Shown here: positions 27,481 through 37,281 of the stretch, piece by piece
Numbering within the stretch: position 1 is the first letter of the stretch
Layout of the letters: each line of letters opens with the position of its first letter
DNA from: Janthinobacterium sp. LM6
Lineage (GTDB): Bacteria > Pseudomonadota > Gammaproteobacteria > Burkholderiales > Burkholderiaceae_D
Assembly (NCBI RefSeq): GCF_002002885.1
Contig: NZ_CP019510.1
Coordinates: forward strand, 4,092,001 to 4,156,000
DNA: 64,000 bases
Reading direction: 5' to 3'
Made by a program: the position numbers and the translations under genes
Notes under the pieces: generated by a model
What the model saw: the letters and a program-made list of their open reading frames with translations, nothing else
Databases searched by the model: none
What the model was told of the DNA's origin: nothing

Positions 27481-28148
27481 GCGGCCCCGTCAAGCAGCCG
27501 CCCCTGCCCGGCATGCAGCGGGCAGGCACGCCCATGCGCACCCTGCCCGCCTGGCTGGGCGAACTGCACCTGGTGCGCGCCGCCCTGCTGTGCTTTGCGC
27601 TGACCTTGCTGGCCAGCCTGCTGCTGCTGAGCCTGACCGCCGCCTATCGCATGCGCGAAGCGCAACAACTGTACCTGGCCCAGCACACGCGCGCGGCGGC
27701 GGCCACCCTGTTCAACCACGCGGAAGCAGAAAAGCAGGAAATCCGCGCCTACGAACCGCAATTTTTGGCCCTGCGCCAGCGCGGCCTGATCGGCGAGGAA
27801 AACCGCCTGGCCTGGATCGACGCCATCCGCCGCAGCCAGGAACAGCGCAAATTGCTGCCGATCAGCTATGACATCAGCCCGCAGCAAGCGCTGCCAGTGC
27901 CATTGCCCATGGTGATGGGGCAATATCACCTGCGCGGCAGCCGCATGCGCCTGCAGATGGATTTGCTGCACGAGATGGACTTGCTGAACCTGTTTGACGA
28001 TTTGCGCCAGGCCGGCTATTTCGCCGTGCAGGATTGCACGCTCAAGCGCCATGGCGCGCCCGGCGGCGAGGCGGTGCCGACCTTGGGCGCCGAATGCGAA
28101 CTGCTGTGGCTGACCGTCAACAGCGTGCCCGTGCCGGGGCGGCCATGA
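27477..28148 (+). CDS. PilO/GspM-like inner-membrane protein
   Basis: 223 residues. One membrane helix (about residues 35-58), a coiled coil (60-110) and a small C-terminal domain give the PilO/MshJ layout. It starts in the stop codon of the PilM-PilN-like fusion (ATGA). No recognisable sequence motif allows a firmer name; the assignment rests on topology and gene order. Confidence 0.68.
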   Translation: MSGPVKQPPLPGMQRAGTPMRTLPAWLGELHLVRAALLCFALTLLASLLLLSLTAAYRMREAQQLYLAQHTRAAAATLFNHAEAEKQEIRAYEPQFLALRQRGLIGEENRLAWIDAIRRSQEQRKLLPISYDISPQQALPVPLPMVMGQYHLRGSRMRLQMDLLHEMDLLNLFDDLRQAGYFAVQDCTLKRHGAPGGEAVPTLGAECELLWLTVNSVPVPGRP

Positions 28149-28573
28149 GGTCCGCCCTCGTCCTGCGCGCCCTCGTCCTGTGCCTGTCCTTGGCCGGCGC
28201 CGCGCTCACGGCGCAGGGACAGGCACAGCAGCTGGGACGCCTGTTCCTGTCGCCCCAGCAGCGCGCCCAGCTCGACGCGCAGCGCTACGGGCCGCCGCCG
28301 CCCAATCCCGCGCTGGCGGCGCCCCCGCCACCGCCACCGCCGCCGCCCGCGCCGCCCGTGGAATTGAATGGCGTGGTGCAGCGCAGCAGCGGCCGCTCCA
28401 CCGTCTGGCTGAACCAGGAAGCGCAAAACGAACCGCACAACCGCCTTGAGCGTGGCAAGCCCGGCACCCTGACCCTGCGCCTGTCGAATGGCCAGGCGGT
28501 GCTGCTGAAACCAGGCCAGCGCTACGACCCGGCCAGCGGCACGGTCACCGAGGTGCAGGAGACGCCGCCATGA
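28145..28573 (+). CDS. PilP/MshK-like periplasmic protein
   Basis: 142 residues. A signal peptide ends near LTAQGQA. A stretch of nine prolines (about residues 58-66) precedes a small domain (ELNGVVQRSSGRSTVWLNQE) resembling the HR/homology region of PilP, GspC and MshK that touches the secretin. The ATG at 28145 overlaps the previous stop; the frame runs open further upstream but without support. Confidence 0.68.
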   Translation: MRSALVLRALVLCLSLAGAALTAQGQAQQLGRLFLSPQQRAQLDAQRYGPPPPNPALAAPPPPPPPPPAPPVELNGVVQRSSGRSTVWLNQEAQNEPHNRLERGKPGTLTLRLSNGQAVLLKPGQRYDPASGTVTEVQETPP

Positions 28574-29304
28574 CGCCACGGCAAGCTCATTGGCAGCCTC
28601 GTCGCCAGCGCGGCGCCGCGCTGTTGCTGCTGGTGGCCGTGTTGGGCCTGGGCGCGGCCAGCCTCCTGATCAGCGCCTTTGGCCGCAAGACGGGCGAGGC
28701 CGAACGCCAGCAACGCACGCTGGACACCCTGGCGCAGGCGCGCGAAGCCTTGCTGGGCTTTGCGGCGGTCAATGGCCGCCTGCCCCGTCCGGCCGCCTCC
28801 GCCCTCGACGGGCGCGAACGGGCCGCCGATTGCGCCGACGATGCCGCCTGCAGCGGCTTCTTGCCGTGGGTGGCGCTGGGCGTGGCGGGTAGCGACGCCT
28901 GGGGAAAACTGCTGCGCTACAGCGTCACGCCGGAAATGGCGCGCGCGCCCATCGTCTCGTTTTCCGCCGTCGCCAACCGGGTCGTGCTCGAGCGCGACGC
29001 GCGCGGCGAATTCGCCTACGTCGCGGGCCAGGCACTGTGCGACGTCAGCGTCGAATGCCTGCCCGTCGTGCTGTTCTCGCAAGGCAAGGACCATCACGGC
29101 ACGGCCGCCAGCGGCGTGACGCAGATCAATACGGCACGCGGCAATCTCGACGAGGCCGCCAACGACCGCGCCAGCCGCAGTTTCATCGCCCGCCCCGCCA
29201 CCGACAATGCCGCGCTGCCCGGCGGCGCCTTCGACGACATGCTCACCTGGATTACCTTGCCCGTCCTGTACCAACGCATGCGCGCCGCGCGCAACCTGCC
29301 ATGA
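28570..29304 (+). CDS. Pseudopilin-like protein lacking Glu+5 (GspK/PilX-like N-terminus)
   Basis: 244 residues. The N-terminus RQRG|AALLLLVAVLGLGAASLL is a prepilin-like helix with no Glu at +5 and Ala at +1, as in GspK-type tip pseudopilins. The globular domain is paralogous to the protein encoded next: both share LP-P-A-SA, a Cys, GFLPW, DxWxxLxRYSVTP and a terminal GGxFDDxxxW motif. It overlaps its neighbours by ATGA on both sides. Confidence 0.7.
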   Translation: MTPRQAHWQPRRQRGAALLLLVAVLGLGAASLLISAFGRKTGEAERQQRTLDTLAQAREALLGFAAVNGRLPRPAASALDGRERAADCADDAACSGFLPWVALGVAGSDAWGKLLRYSVTPEMARAPIVSFSAVANRVVLERDARGEFAYVAGQALCDVSVECLPVVLFSQGKDHHGTAASGVTQINTARGNLDEAANDRASRSFIARPATDNAALPGGAFDDMLTWITLPVLYQRMRAARNLP

Positions 29305-30017
29305 GCCCCCGCCCGCGCCCATCGCGCCGCCAGGGCGGCTTTTCCCTGATCGAGATCGCCATCGTGCTCGTCATCGTGGGCTTGATGATAGGCGGCCTGG
29401 TCACGCCCTTGACGGTGCAGCTGGAACAGCGCAAGGTGGCCGAAACGCAACAGGCGCTGAATGAGGCGAAGGAAGCGCTGACGGGCTACGCGCTGCGCTA
29501 CGGCTACCTGCCCTGTCCCGCCATCTCCGCCATGAGCGGCCTGGAAGACCGGCGCGGCACCCGCTGCACGGGCGAAAAACGCGCCGGCTTCCTGCCCTGG
29601 GCCACCCTGGGGCTGCGCCAGGGCGACAGCTGGAACAATCTGTTCCGCTACAGTGTGACGCCGGCCTTCAGCGACAGCGGCCAGCTTTTCAGCCTGTCGA
29701 CGCCGCGCGACATCAGCATCGTCACGCGCAATGGCGGCGCGCTGCTGCAGGCGACGGCGTTGCAGGACATCCCCGCGATGATCATGTCGCACGGCAAGAA
29801 CGGTTTCGGCGCCACGGGCGTGCAGGGCCAGCGCCAGGCCTTACCTTTCAGCAACAATGTCGACGAGCGCAACAATGCCTCGAACGCCACCACCGTCATC
29901 AGCCGCGCCGCCAGCGGCCCGCAGCAGCCCGGCGGCGAGTTCGACGATATCGTCGCCTGGCTGTCGCCGAACATCCTGTTCAACCGCATGGTGGCCGCGC
30001 AAAGGCTGCCCCGCTGA
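29301..30017 (+). CDS. Pseudopilin with canonical prepilin signal
   Basis: 238 residues. The leader MSPRPRPSRRQGG|FSLIEIAIVLVIVG has Phe +1 and Glu +5. The globular domain is a paralogue of the one encoded just upstream (CPAISAMSGLEDRRGTRC, GFLPWATLG, LFRYSVTPAF, GGEFDDIVAWLS). The pair could form a tip or core complex in which only this member carries the Glu needed for normal polymerisation. Confidence 0.78.
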   Translation: MSPRPRPSRRQGGFSLIEIAIVLVIVGLMIGGLVTPLTVQLEQRKVAETQQALNEAKEALTGYALRYGYLPCPAISAMSGLEDRRGTRCTGEKRAGFLPWATLGLRQGDSWNNLFRYSVTPAFSDSGQLFSLSTPRDISIVTRNGGALLQATALQDIPAMIMSHGKNGFGATGVQGQRQALPFSNNVDERNNASNATTVISRAASGPQQPGGEFDDIVAWLSPNILFNRMVAAQRLPR

Positions 30018-30790
30018 TGCCCATGCTCTCGCCCGCCGCCACCATCGCCCGCTACACGCTGCTTGAAGCGCTGCGCAGCCGCCTGCCGTGGCTGTTCCTG
30101 CTGGCCGCCTGCGCCGGCGCCGCCCTGGCCGGCTTCCTGCAGCAACTGGCGCTGACGGAAAGCGGCGCCGTGCAGGCGGCGCTGCTGGCTGCCGCCTTGC
30201 GCCTGGCCGGCGTCTTCCTGCTGGCCACCTTCATCATCACCAGCATGGCGCGCGAAGCGGCCGACCGGGGCCTGGAACTGCTGCTGGCGCTGCCCATGCC
30301 GCGCGCCGCCTACCTGCTGGGCAAACTGCTGGGCTACGGGGCCCTGGCGGCCGTGCCCGCCGTGCTGTTCGGCCTGTTGATGGCCCTGTTCGCCGCGCCC
30401 GCGCAAAGCGCGCTGTGGGCACTGTCCTTGCTGGGCGAGTTGTGGATCGTCGCCGCCTTCAGCCTGCTGTGCGCGGCCAGCCTGCAGCAGGCCCTGCCGG
30501 CGCTGGCCGCGACTGGCGGTTTCTATGTGCTGGCGCGCATGCTGGGCAGCCTGCAACTGCTGGCGCACGGCCCGCAGGCGGGCGACTCGCTGGCGCAGCG
30601 GGCCACGGCCGGCGCCATCGACGTGCTGGCCCTGCTGCTGCCCCGCCTGGACGCATTTGCCCGCACGGAATGGCTGCTGTACGCCACCGGCGACTGGCCA
30701 GCCCTGGTCAATGTGGCGGCGCAAACCGGCATCTATGTGGCCTTGCTGGCCAGTTGCGCGCTGTGCGACTTTTACCGCAGGAACATCTGA
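30017..30790 (+). CDS. ABC-2 type transporter permease
   Basis: 257 residues with about six membrane segments and no enzymatic motif. The segment ITSMAREAADRGLELLLALPMPRAAYLLGKLLGYG is typical of ABC-2 permeases (short cytoplasmic coupling region). The likely ATPase partner is the first gene of the string at 17250, about 12 kb away on the same strand. It overlaps the pseudopilin gene and the following gene by one base each. The substrate is unknown. Confidence 0.78.
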   Translation: MPMLSPAATIARYTLLEALRSRLPWLFLLAACAGAALAGFLQQLALTESGAVQAALLAAALRLAGVFLLATFIITSMAREAADRGLELLLALPMPRAAYLLGKLLGYGALAAVPAVLFGLLMALFAAPAQSALWALSLLGELWIVAAFSLLCAASLQQALPALAATGGFYVLARMLGSLQLLAHGPQAGDSLAQRATAGAIDVLALLLPRLDAFARTEWLLYATGDWPALVNVAAQTGIYVALLASCALCDFYRRNI

Positions 30791-31512
30791 TGGCCGCCGC
30801 CCAGCGCCCCTGGCGCAGCGTGCCGCGCCCCCTGTGCTGGCTGCTGGCGGCATGCCTGCTGCTGCAGCTGGGCTGGCGCCTGGCGCAGCAGCAAGCGCCG
30901 GCCCAGGCGCGGCCCCTGCCCGCCGCGCCGCCGGCGGGCGTGGCGCGCCTGGCCAGCCTGGGCGAGCCGCTGGCCATGTCGAAAGCGATGCTGCTGTACC
31001 TGCAGTCGTTCGAAGACCAGGCCGGCGTCAGCCTGCCGTGGCGCGAACTCGACTATGACCGCCTGGCCGGCTGGCTGGAGACGGCGCAAACGCTCGATCC
31101 GCGCAGCCAGTATGCGCTGGTGGCCGCCAGCGAAGTGTATGCGGGCGTGGCCGACCCGCAGCGCGTGCGGCGCATGCTGGCCTTTGTCGCCGCCAGCTTC
31201 GCGGCCGACCCGCAGCACCGCTGGCCCGCCATGGCGCAGGCGGCGCTGGTGGCGAAGCACCAGCTGCGCGACCTGCCGCTGGCCCTGTCGTATGCGCGTG
31301 AACTGCGGCGGCTGGCGACGGGGCCGCACGTACCGGCCTGGGTGCGCGAGATGGAAGCGTTCATCCTGGAAGACATGGACCAGCTCGACAGCGCCCGCCT
31401 GGTGATCGGCGGCCTGCTCGCCAGCGGCCAGATCAGCGATCCGCACGAGCTGGCCTTCCTCGCGCGCCGGCTCGACGAACTTGCCAAGAAGAAAGCAAGG
31501 GCAGCGCCATGA
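30790..31512 (+). CDS. Membrane-anchored helical-repeat protein of unknown function
   Basis: 240 residues. A short basic N-terminus and one membrane helix (about 17-33) are followed by a Pro/Ala linker and a helical, TPR-like region (about 65-240). No catalytic motif is seen. It shares a TGATG overlap with the ABC permease, so it belongs to the same operon and may be a periplasmic or cytoplasmic partner of the permease or the secretion platform. Confidence 0.65.
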   Translation: MAAAQRPWRSVPRPLCWLLAACLLLQLGWRLAQQQAPAQARPLPAAPPAGVARLASLGEPLAMSKAMLLYLQSFEDQAGVSLPWRELDYDRLAGWLETAQTLDPRSQYALVAASEVYAGVADPQRVRRMLAFVAASFAADPQHRWPAMAQAALVAKHQLRDLPLALSYARELRRLATGPHVPAWVREMEAFILEDMDQLDSARLVIGGLLASGQISDPHELAFLARRLDELAKKKARAAP

Positions 31513-31548
31513 GCCGCTGTCCGAAAGGCCATGCGCATACGGCATCAA

Positions 31549-31578
31549 TTGCAGTAAACTGCCATCTCAAGCTGTAGT
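31549..31578 (+). promoter_or_regulatory. Weak candidate promoter before pilin gene
   Basis: TTGCAG (31549-31554) and TGTAGT (31573-31578) are 18 bases apart in the 88-base gap before the pilin gene at 31601. The -10 is poor, but a separate promoter for a major pilin would make sense. Confidence 0.25.
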
Positions 31579-31600
31579 ACTTTTTTTTCAAGGAAATCCC

Positions 31601-32173
31601 ATGCCCCCACGCCGCCAGCACGGCTTTACGCTCGTAGAAATCGCCATCGTCCTGGTCATCATCGGCTTGCTGCTCGGTGGCGTGCTCAAGGGGCAAGGCT
31701 TGATCGACAGCGCCAAGGTGAAAAACATCATCCAGCAATCGAATGCGCTGACGGCCGCCGTCAACGCCTACCAGGACAAATTCCGCGCCCTGCCCGGCGA
31801 CGACCTGCAGGGCACCGTGCACGTGCCCAATTCGGCCGGCAACGGCAATGGCGACGGCCAGATCGGCGACGGCCAGCCGCGCGAATTCACGCTGGCGCCG
31901 CAGCACCTGGCGCTGGGCGGCTTCATCACCGGCTCGTTCAACGGCACCTCGCAATTCATGACCAGCGCCCAGGGCGGCGCCGTCTACCTGTACAACGACG
32001 AAGTGGGCGGGCGCGCCGGCAACGGCATCCGTTTCGACAACTTGCCCGAGAGCTACGCGGAACAGATCGACAGCAAACTCGACGATGGCGTGGCCAGCAC
32101 GGGCAGCGTCCGGGCGAACATGCCCTATGGCAACGCCGGTGCTATCATTCCCCGCACCGCCGTGTTTTTCTGA
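31601..32173 (+). CDS. Type IV pilin-like protein of second cluster
   Basis: 190 residues. A very short leader MPPRRQHG is followed by FTLVEIAIVLVIIGLLLGGVLKGQ, with Phe +1 and Glu +5. The body (SAKVKNIIQQSNALTAAVNAYQDKFRALPGDD) is the GspG/pilin type common in environmental proteobacteria. AAGGAA lies ahead of the ATG at 31601. It is the best candidate for the major subunit of the second machine, set apart from the operon by an 88-base gap. Confidence 0.83.
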   Translation: MPPRRQHGFTLVEIAIVLVIIGLLLGGVLKGQGLIDSAKVKNIIQQSNALTAAVNAYQDKFRALPGDDLQGTVHVPNSAGNGNGDGQIGDGQPREFTLAPQHLALGGFITGSFNGTSQFMTSAQGGAVYLYNDEVGGRAGNGIRFDNLPESYAEQIDSKLDDGVASTGSVRANMPYGNAGAIIPRTAVFF

Positions 32174-32200
32174 CACGCCAGTCACTATCGAAGGAATACC

Positions 32201-32566
32201 ATGCCATTGCACCGTAAATTCATCGTCTCCCTGGCCGCCGCCTGCGCCTTGCTGGCCGGCAGCGCGCACGCCCAATACGTGGGCCCGACGGCCGGCCCCA
32301 GCGCACCCGGCAATGTGGCCGCCATCCTGAAAAATCCCGTCGACGACCAGGCCGTCGTGCTGCGCGGCCATTTGCTGCGCAAGGTGGGCAACGAGAAATA
32401 CACGTTCTCCGACGGCACGGCGGAAATCCGCGTGGACATCGACGACAAGGTCTTCATGAACCGCAAGATCGACGCCAAAACACTGGTGGAAATCCGCGGC
32501 GAAGTGGAAAAAGACTTCATGGAAAGCCCGGAAATCGACGTCGACATGCTGACCGTGGTCCCGTAA
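32201..32566 (+). CDS. YgiW/YdeI-family periplasmic OB-fold protein
   Basis: 121 residues. A signal peptide ends at GSAHA|QYVG. The mature part is a bacterial OB-fold (BOF) domain: DDQAVVLRGHLLRKVGNEKYTFSDGTAEIRVDID and VEIRGEVEKDF are family hallmarks. Family members are linked to stress tolerance and cell-envelope homeostasis; the ligand is unknown. GAAGGAA precedes the ATG. It lies 27 bases behind the pilin gene. Confidence 0.88.
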   Translation: MPLHRKFIVSLAAACALLAGSAHAQYVGPTAGPSAPGNVAAILKNPVDDQAVVLRGHLLRKVGNEKYTFSDGTAEIRVDIDDKVFMNRKIDAKTLVEIRGEVEKDFMESPEIDVDMLTVVP

Positions 32567-32575
32567 GCCGCCTTG

Positions 32576-32600
32576 CCATCCCGCCGCCACGGCGGGATGG
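32576..32600 (+). terminator. Strong hairpin behind the ygiW-like gene
   Basis: CCATCCCGCC and GGCGGGATGG form a perfect 10-bp stem with a 5-base loop, 9 bases behind the stop codon. No T-tract follows, so it may act as a 3' stabiliser or as an atypical terminator for the second pilus/secretion gene string. Confidence 0.55.
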
Positions 32601-32660
32601 GCGCTCCCCCCTCTGCTCTGTATACCTTGCGCAACCTTTTTTCCATTCCAGAAACTAGGC

Positions 32661-32689
32661 TTGTCAGAAGAATCAATTTCGTCTAGCAT
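32661..32689 (+). promoter_or_regulatory. Candidate sigma70 promoter of the histidine kinase operon
   Basis: TTGTCA (32661-32666) and TAGCAT (32684-32689) are separated by 17 bases, about 70 bases ahead of the preferred start codon. Confidence 0.45.
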
Positions 32690-32760
32690 CTTTTCATTCA
32701 AGGTCAGCCAGCGCCAGCGTGAGCCTGCCTGTCGACTCATCCATTCTGGGAGCTTTCCGG

Positions 32761-35700
32761 GTGCAAGATTTGCCTTCGATACGCTCAAGAATTTCATGGC
32801 TGGTGCTCGCCTGGGTCATTCCGACGGCGCTCGTGTTTCTCCTGCTCGTGGCGCAAAGTTACACGCGCGAACGCGACCATGTCGTCAGCGAAACGGCACA
32901 GGCGGCGCGCGCCGTGTCCGCCGCCGTCGAACGCGACTTGAACGGCGCCCAGATGGCCGCGCGCATCCTGGCCGGCTCGCCCGCCCTGCAAGCGGACGAC
33001 GTCGGCGCCCTGCGGGCCCTGGCCGCCAGCCTGCTGCAGCCGGGCCTGGCCGTCAGCGCCTTCATCGTCTCCGATGCCAAGGGCCGCCAGCTGATCAATA
33101 CGACCCTGCCCGCCAGCCAGGCGCCGCCTCCCCTGCCGCAAAAATGGGCCGCCAGCATGGAGCGCACGCGCGACTCCGGCAAGCCGCGGCTGACCAGCCT
33201 GACCAAGGCGCCCGACAGCCTGCCGCAGCTGGCCCTGAACCTGCCCTTGCCGCGCAGCCAGGGTAGCGCCTACGTGCTGACGGCCCTGTACCCGCCCGAC
33301 TACCTGTCCGTGCTGCTGCACGAGCTGCACCTGCCAGCCTACCTGGGCGCGGCCATCATCAATGCCGACGGCATCAACGTGGCGCGCACGCTGGCGCCGC
33401 AGCGCTATGTGGGCCAGCGCAGCGCGGCGCCCCTGCTGGAACAGATACGCCAGGCGCGCGAAGGCGTGCTGCGCCATGCCACGCTGGAAGGCATCGACGT
33501 CTATACGGGCTTTCGCCGCGCCCCGGACGCCGCCTGGACGGTGGCCGTCACCATGCGCACCAGCACGGTGGCGCAAGCCCTGCTGCGCTCGGTAGTCACG
33601 GGTTCCCTCATCCTGGCGCTGCTGCTGGGCGCAGGCTTCGCCCTGGCCTGGCGCGTGGGCGGCCGCCTGGCCAGCACCCTGCAGGAACTGACGCAGCAGA
33701 TCCACGCGCTGGCGCAAGGCAAACCCCTGCTCTCGAACCGGCACGCGGACCGCGAATCGGCCGACATGGCCAGCGCCCTGGGCGCGCTGGAACGCGACCT
33801 GCGGCGTCACCGCACGCAGCTCGAAAGCCTGGTGGCAGAACGCACGCTGGCCCTGGAAAAATCCACGCGCCTGCTGGAAACCGTGTACGCGACGGCGCCG
33901 ATCGGCATGCTGTTCGTGGACCTGGACTTGCGCATTGTCATGATCAACCACTACCTGGCCGCCATCAACGGGGCCAGCGTGGCGCAGCACCTGGGCCGTC
34001 CCTTGGGCACCATGCTGTTCGACGACGCCGTGCGGGCGGAGGTGGAACGCTGCGTGCGCCAGGTGCTCGGGACGGGACAGCCCATCGTCGACATCGAATT
34101 GAATGGCCACAGCGGCCAGCGGCGCGAGCAACTGAGTCACTGGGTCGTCTCGTACCACCCGATCTTCGGCCCGGAACAGCAGTTGCTGGGCGTATCGGGC
34201 CTGTGGCTGGACATTAGCGAGCGCAAGCGCAGCGAAGCGGAATTTCGCCGCTCGAAGCACTTGTTTGGCACCATCATCGAAAACATCCCGGCCATGGTCT
34301 TCGTCAAGCGCGCCGACAAGCTGAGCTTTGAAATGGTCAACCGCCACGCTGAACTCACGCTGGGACGCTCGCGCGAGCAATTGCTGGGCAAGACGGACCA
34401 CGATTTCTTTCCGCCGCAGCAGGCGTCCGCCTTCGTCAGCGCCGACCGCAAACTGCTGGCCACGGGGCAGATGGTGGAGATCGAACAGGAAGCGATCAAT
34501 ACGGCCGACGGCACCACGCGCCACTTCACCACGCGCAAGGTGGTCTTGCGCGACGATGCGGGGCGCGCCAGCCACGTGCTGGGGGTATCGATCGACATCA
34601 CGGAACGCAAGCGCGCCACCGAGGTGCTGCACGCCACCACCTGGCGCCTGGAACAGAACGAACGCTTCATCCGCACCGTCACCGACAACCTGCCCGGCAT
34701 GGTGTCGTACTGGGGCGCCGATTTACGTTGCCGATTTGCAAATAAGTTCTATAACGAATGGTTTGGCCGCAGCAGCGCCGAGCTGGCCGGCATCCACATG
34801 AGCGAATTGCTGGGGCAGGAACTGTTCGACGTGTATGCGCCCCACGTCGAGGGCGTGCTGGCGGGCCGGCCGCAAAGCTTCGAGCGCGACCTGCTCGATC
34901 CCGGCGGCCAGGTGTGCCACACGTGGACCAATTACATCCCCGATTTCGACGACGGCGGCGGCGTGCGCGGCTTCTTCGTGCTGGCCTCGGACGTTTCCGA
35001 GCTCAAGCGCACGGAATTGCGCCTGCATGAACTCAACGAGCAGATGGTGCGCGCGCGCGACAAGGCCGAGGCCGCCAGCGTCGCGAAAAGCGAATTCGTC
35101 GCCAACATGAGCCATGAAATCCGCACGCCGATGAACGCCATCATCGGCCTGGCGCGCCTGCTGGAAGAGTCGCCGCTGGAACGGCGCGAGCGCAGCTATG
35201 TCGGCAAGATCCAGATGGCCACGCAGTCGCTGCTCAATATCGTCAATGACGTGCTCGATTTTTCCAAGATCGAGGCGGGACAGATGGTGCTGGAACAGCG
35301 CCGCTTCCAGCTCGAACGCATGTTGAGCAGCGTAGGCGTGTTGCTGGCCAGCAGCGCCTGGGCGCGCGGCGTGGAGCCCGTGTTCGTGCTCGCCCCCGGC
35401 GTGCCGGACGAACTGATCGGCGACGCCCTGCGCGTGGAGCAAATCCTCATCAACCTGATGGGCAACGCCGTCAAGTTCACCTCGCATGGCGAAGTGGTGC
35501 TGTCGATCGACAAGGTGGCCGAGGATGCTGCCAGCGCCACCCTCGAATTTTCCGTGCGCGACACGGGCATCGGCATCGGCGCGGCCGAGCAGGAACGCAT
35601 CTTCGACGCGTTTTCCCAGGGCGACAGCGGCACCAGCCGCAAATATGGGGGCACGGGGCTGGGGCTGGCCATCTGCCGGCGCATGGTGGAATTGATGGGC

Positions 35701-37281
35701 GGCACCCTCAGCGTCAAAAGCACGCTGGGCAAGGGTTCCGACTTCCGCTTCCGCTGCCGCTTCGACAAGGTGGCGCCGCCGCCCGAACCGCCAGGCAAGA
35801 GCGGGCCCAGGCTCCAGTCGCTGCTGATCATCGACGACAACGCCAGCGTGCGCGCCATGCTGGAAGACTGGTGCGCGGCGCAGGGCTGGCGCAGCCGCAG
35901 CGCCGACAGCGGCGCGGCCGGCCTGGCCCTGCTGCGCGCGCACGCCAGCGGCGGGACGGCGGCGGACCTTGTGCTGCTCGACGCGGCCATGCCCGGCATG
36001 GATGGCATTTCCATGCTCACCGAGGCGCGCGCCGACGAACGCCTGGTGTTGCCGCCCGTGATCATGCTGGTGGCCGACCAGGATAGCGAAAACCTCGAAC
36101 GCCTGGCCGACAGCCTGATGCTGGCCGGCATCGTTTCAAAGCCGGCCACCCCGGCGCGCCTGCTGGCGGCCGTGACGGCCGTGCGCGAAGGCCGCAGCAC
36201 GCCTTCGGCGCTGCCCGTGTCCACGCCCTTGTCGGGTTTGCTCACAGGCATGCGCGTGCTGCTGGTGGAAGACAATGAAATCAACCAGGAAGTGGCGCAG
36301 TACATCCTGCTGCATTCGGGCGCGCGCGTGACCGTGGCCGCCAACGGCCGGCTGGCCGTCGACTTGCTCACCAGCACGCCGGATGCCTGGGACGTGCTGC
36401 TGATGGATTTGCAGATGCCCGTCATGAACGGCTACGATGCCACCCTCGCCATCCGCGCCCTGGGCTTGCCGGACTTGCCCATCATCGCCATGACGGCCAA
36501 TGCCATGGACGAAGACCGCCTGCGCGCCATCGCCAGCGGCATGAATGCGCATGTCGCCAAGCCCATCGATGTCGACGAGATGATACAGACGCTGACCCGG
36601 CTGGTGCCGTCGCCCCCGGCTGGCGCTGGCGGCGACGGCGCCATGCAGGCAGCCGATGCCGTCACGCGGACGCTGGACTTGCCCGCCACGGTGCCCGGCA
36701 TCGACCTGGCGGCGGCCCTGCACCGCTTCGGCGGCGACTACGGCGCCTTCCTGGCCCTGCTCAAGCGCTTTGAGAATTCGCAAGGCGACGCCGTCGAGGA
36801 AACGCGCCGCCTGCTGGCCGCCGGCCAGGCGCAACAGGCGGCGCAGCTGCTGCACCGCGTGTGCGGCGTGGCGGCCAACCTGGGCGCCACGCATATCGCC
36901 AGCCTGGCCGCCGAGACAGAGAAAATGCTGAAAACGGGGCAATCGCACGCCACGGCCGCCTTGCTGGGCCGCCTGGAACAGGCGATGGCGGAAGTCATCG
37001 AAGCGGCGCGCACCCTGCCCTCCCCCCTGCGGCGCAACCAGCCGGCAACGGCCACGCCCGGCAGCGTGCCGCTCGACCTGCACGCCGGCCTGACCGAGCT
37101 GCTTGTCTTGATCCACAACAACAACCTGAAAGCGCTGGCGCAATTCCACGCCCTGCACCCCGCCCTGCAACAGTCAGACCGGGAAGCGGCGCTGGCGATG
37201 GCACATGCGATTGAAACGCTGAATTTTGCCGAGGCGGAAAAACTCGTGCTCGATCAGCTGAAACGAGAGGAAAACAAGTGA
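32761..37281 (+). CDS. Hybrid sensor histidine kinase (PAS3-HisKA-HATPase-REC2-HPt)
   Basis: 1506 residues from the GTG at 32761, which has GGGAG 8 bases ahead; a GTG at 32719 would add 14 residues with a poorer site. Two membrane helices (about 11-31 and 275-300) bracket a periplasmic sensor domain. Three PAS domains (about 370-745) follow. HisKA has H785 in SHEIRTP; the ATPase has NAVKF, DTGIGI and GTGLGLAI. Receivers carry D1074 and D1216. A C-terminal HPt domain has H1365, with Cys replacing the usual Lys in HxxKG. It forms an operon with the diguanylate cyclase. Confidence 0.92.
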   Translation: MQDLPSIRSRISWLVLAWVIPTALVFLLLVAQSYTRERDHVVSETAQAARAVSAAVERDLNGAQMAARILAGSPALQADDVGALRALAASLLQPGLAVSAFIVSDAKGRQLINTTLPASQAPPPLPQKWAASMERTRDSGKPRLTSLTKAPDSLPQLALNLPLPRSQGSAYVLTALYPPDYLSVLLHELHLPAYLGAAIINADGINVARTLAPQRYVGQRSAAPLLEQIRQAREGVLRHATLEGIDVYTGFRRAPDAAWTVAVTMRTSTVAQALLRSVVTGSLILALLLGAGFALAWRVGGRLASTLQELTQQIHALAQGKPLLSNRHADRESADMASALGALERDLRRHRTQLESLVAERTLALEKSTRLLETVYATAPIGMLFVDLDLRIVMINHYLAAINGASVAQHLGRPLGTMLFDDAVRAEVERCVRQVLGTGQPIVDIELNGHSGQRREQLSHWVVSYHPIFGPEQQLLGVSGLWLDISERKRSEAEFRRSKHLFGTIIENIPAMVFVKRADKLSFEMVNRHAELTLGRSREQLLGKTDHDFFPPQQASAFVSADRKLLATGQMVEIEQEAINTADGTTRHFTTRKVVLRDDAGRASHVLGVSIDITERKRATEVLHATTWRLEQNERFIRTVTDNLPGMVSYWGADLRCRFANKFYNEWFGRSSAELAGIHMSELLGQELFDVYAPHVEGVLAGRPQSFERDLLDPGGQVCHTWTNYIPDFDDGGGVRGFFVLASDVSELKRTELRLHELNEQMVRARDKAEAASVAKSEFVANMSHEIRTPMNAIIGLARLLEESPLERRERSYVGKIQMATQSLLNIVNDVLDFSKIEAGQMVLEQRRFQLERMLSSVGVLLASSAWARGVEPVFVLAPGVPDELIGDALRVEQILINLMGNAVKFTSHGEVVLSIDKVAEDAASATLEFSVRDTGIGIGAAEQERIFDAFSQGDSGTSRKYGGTGLGLAICRRMVELMGGTLSVKSTLGKGSDFRFRCRFDKVAPPPEPPGKSGPRLQSLLIIDDNASVRAMLEDWCAAQGWRSRSADSGAAGLALLRAHASGGTAADLVLLDAAMPGMDGISMLTEARADERLVLPPVIMLVADQDSENLERLADSLMLAGIVSKPATPARLLAAVTAVREGRSTPSALPVSTPLSGLLTGMRVLLVEDNEINQEVAQYILLHSGARVTVAANGRLAVDLLTSTPDAWDVLLMDLQMPVMNGYDATLAIRALGLPDLPIIAMTANAMDEDRLRAIASGMNAHVAKPIDVDEMIQTLTRLVPSPPAGAGGDGAMQAADAVTRTLDLPATVPGIDLAAALHRFGGDYGAFLALLKRFENSQGDAVEETRRLLAAGQAQQAAQLLHRVCGVAANLGATHIASLAAETEKMLKTGQSHATAALLGRLEQAMAEVIEAARTLPSPLRRNQPATATPGSVPLDLHAGLTELLVLIHNNNLKALAQFHALHPALQQSDREAALAMAHAIETLNFAEAEKLVLDQLKREENK

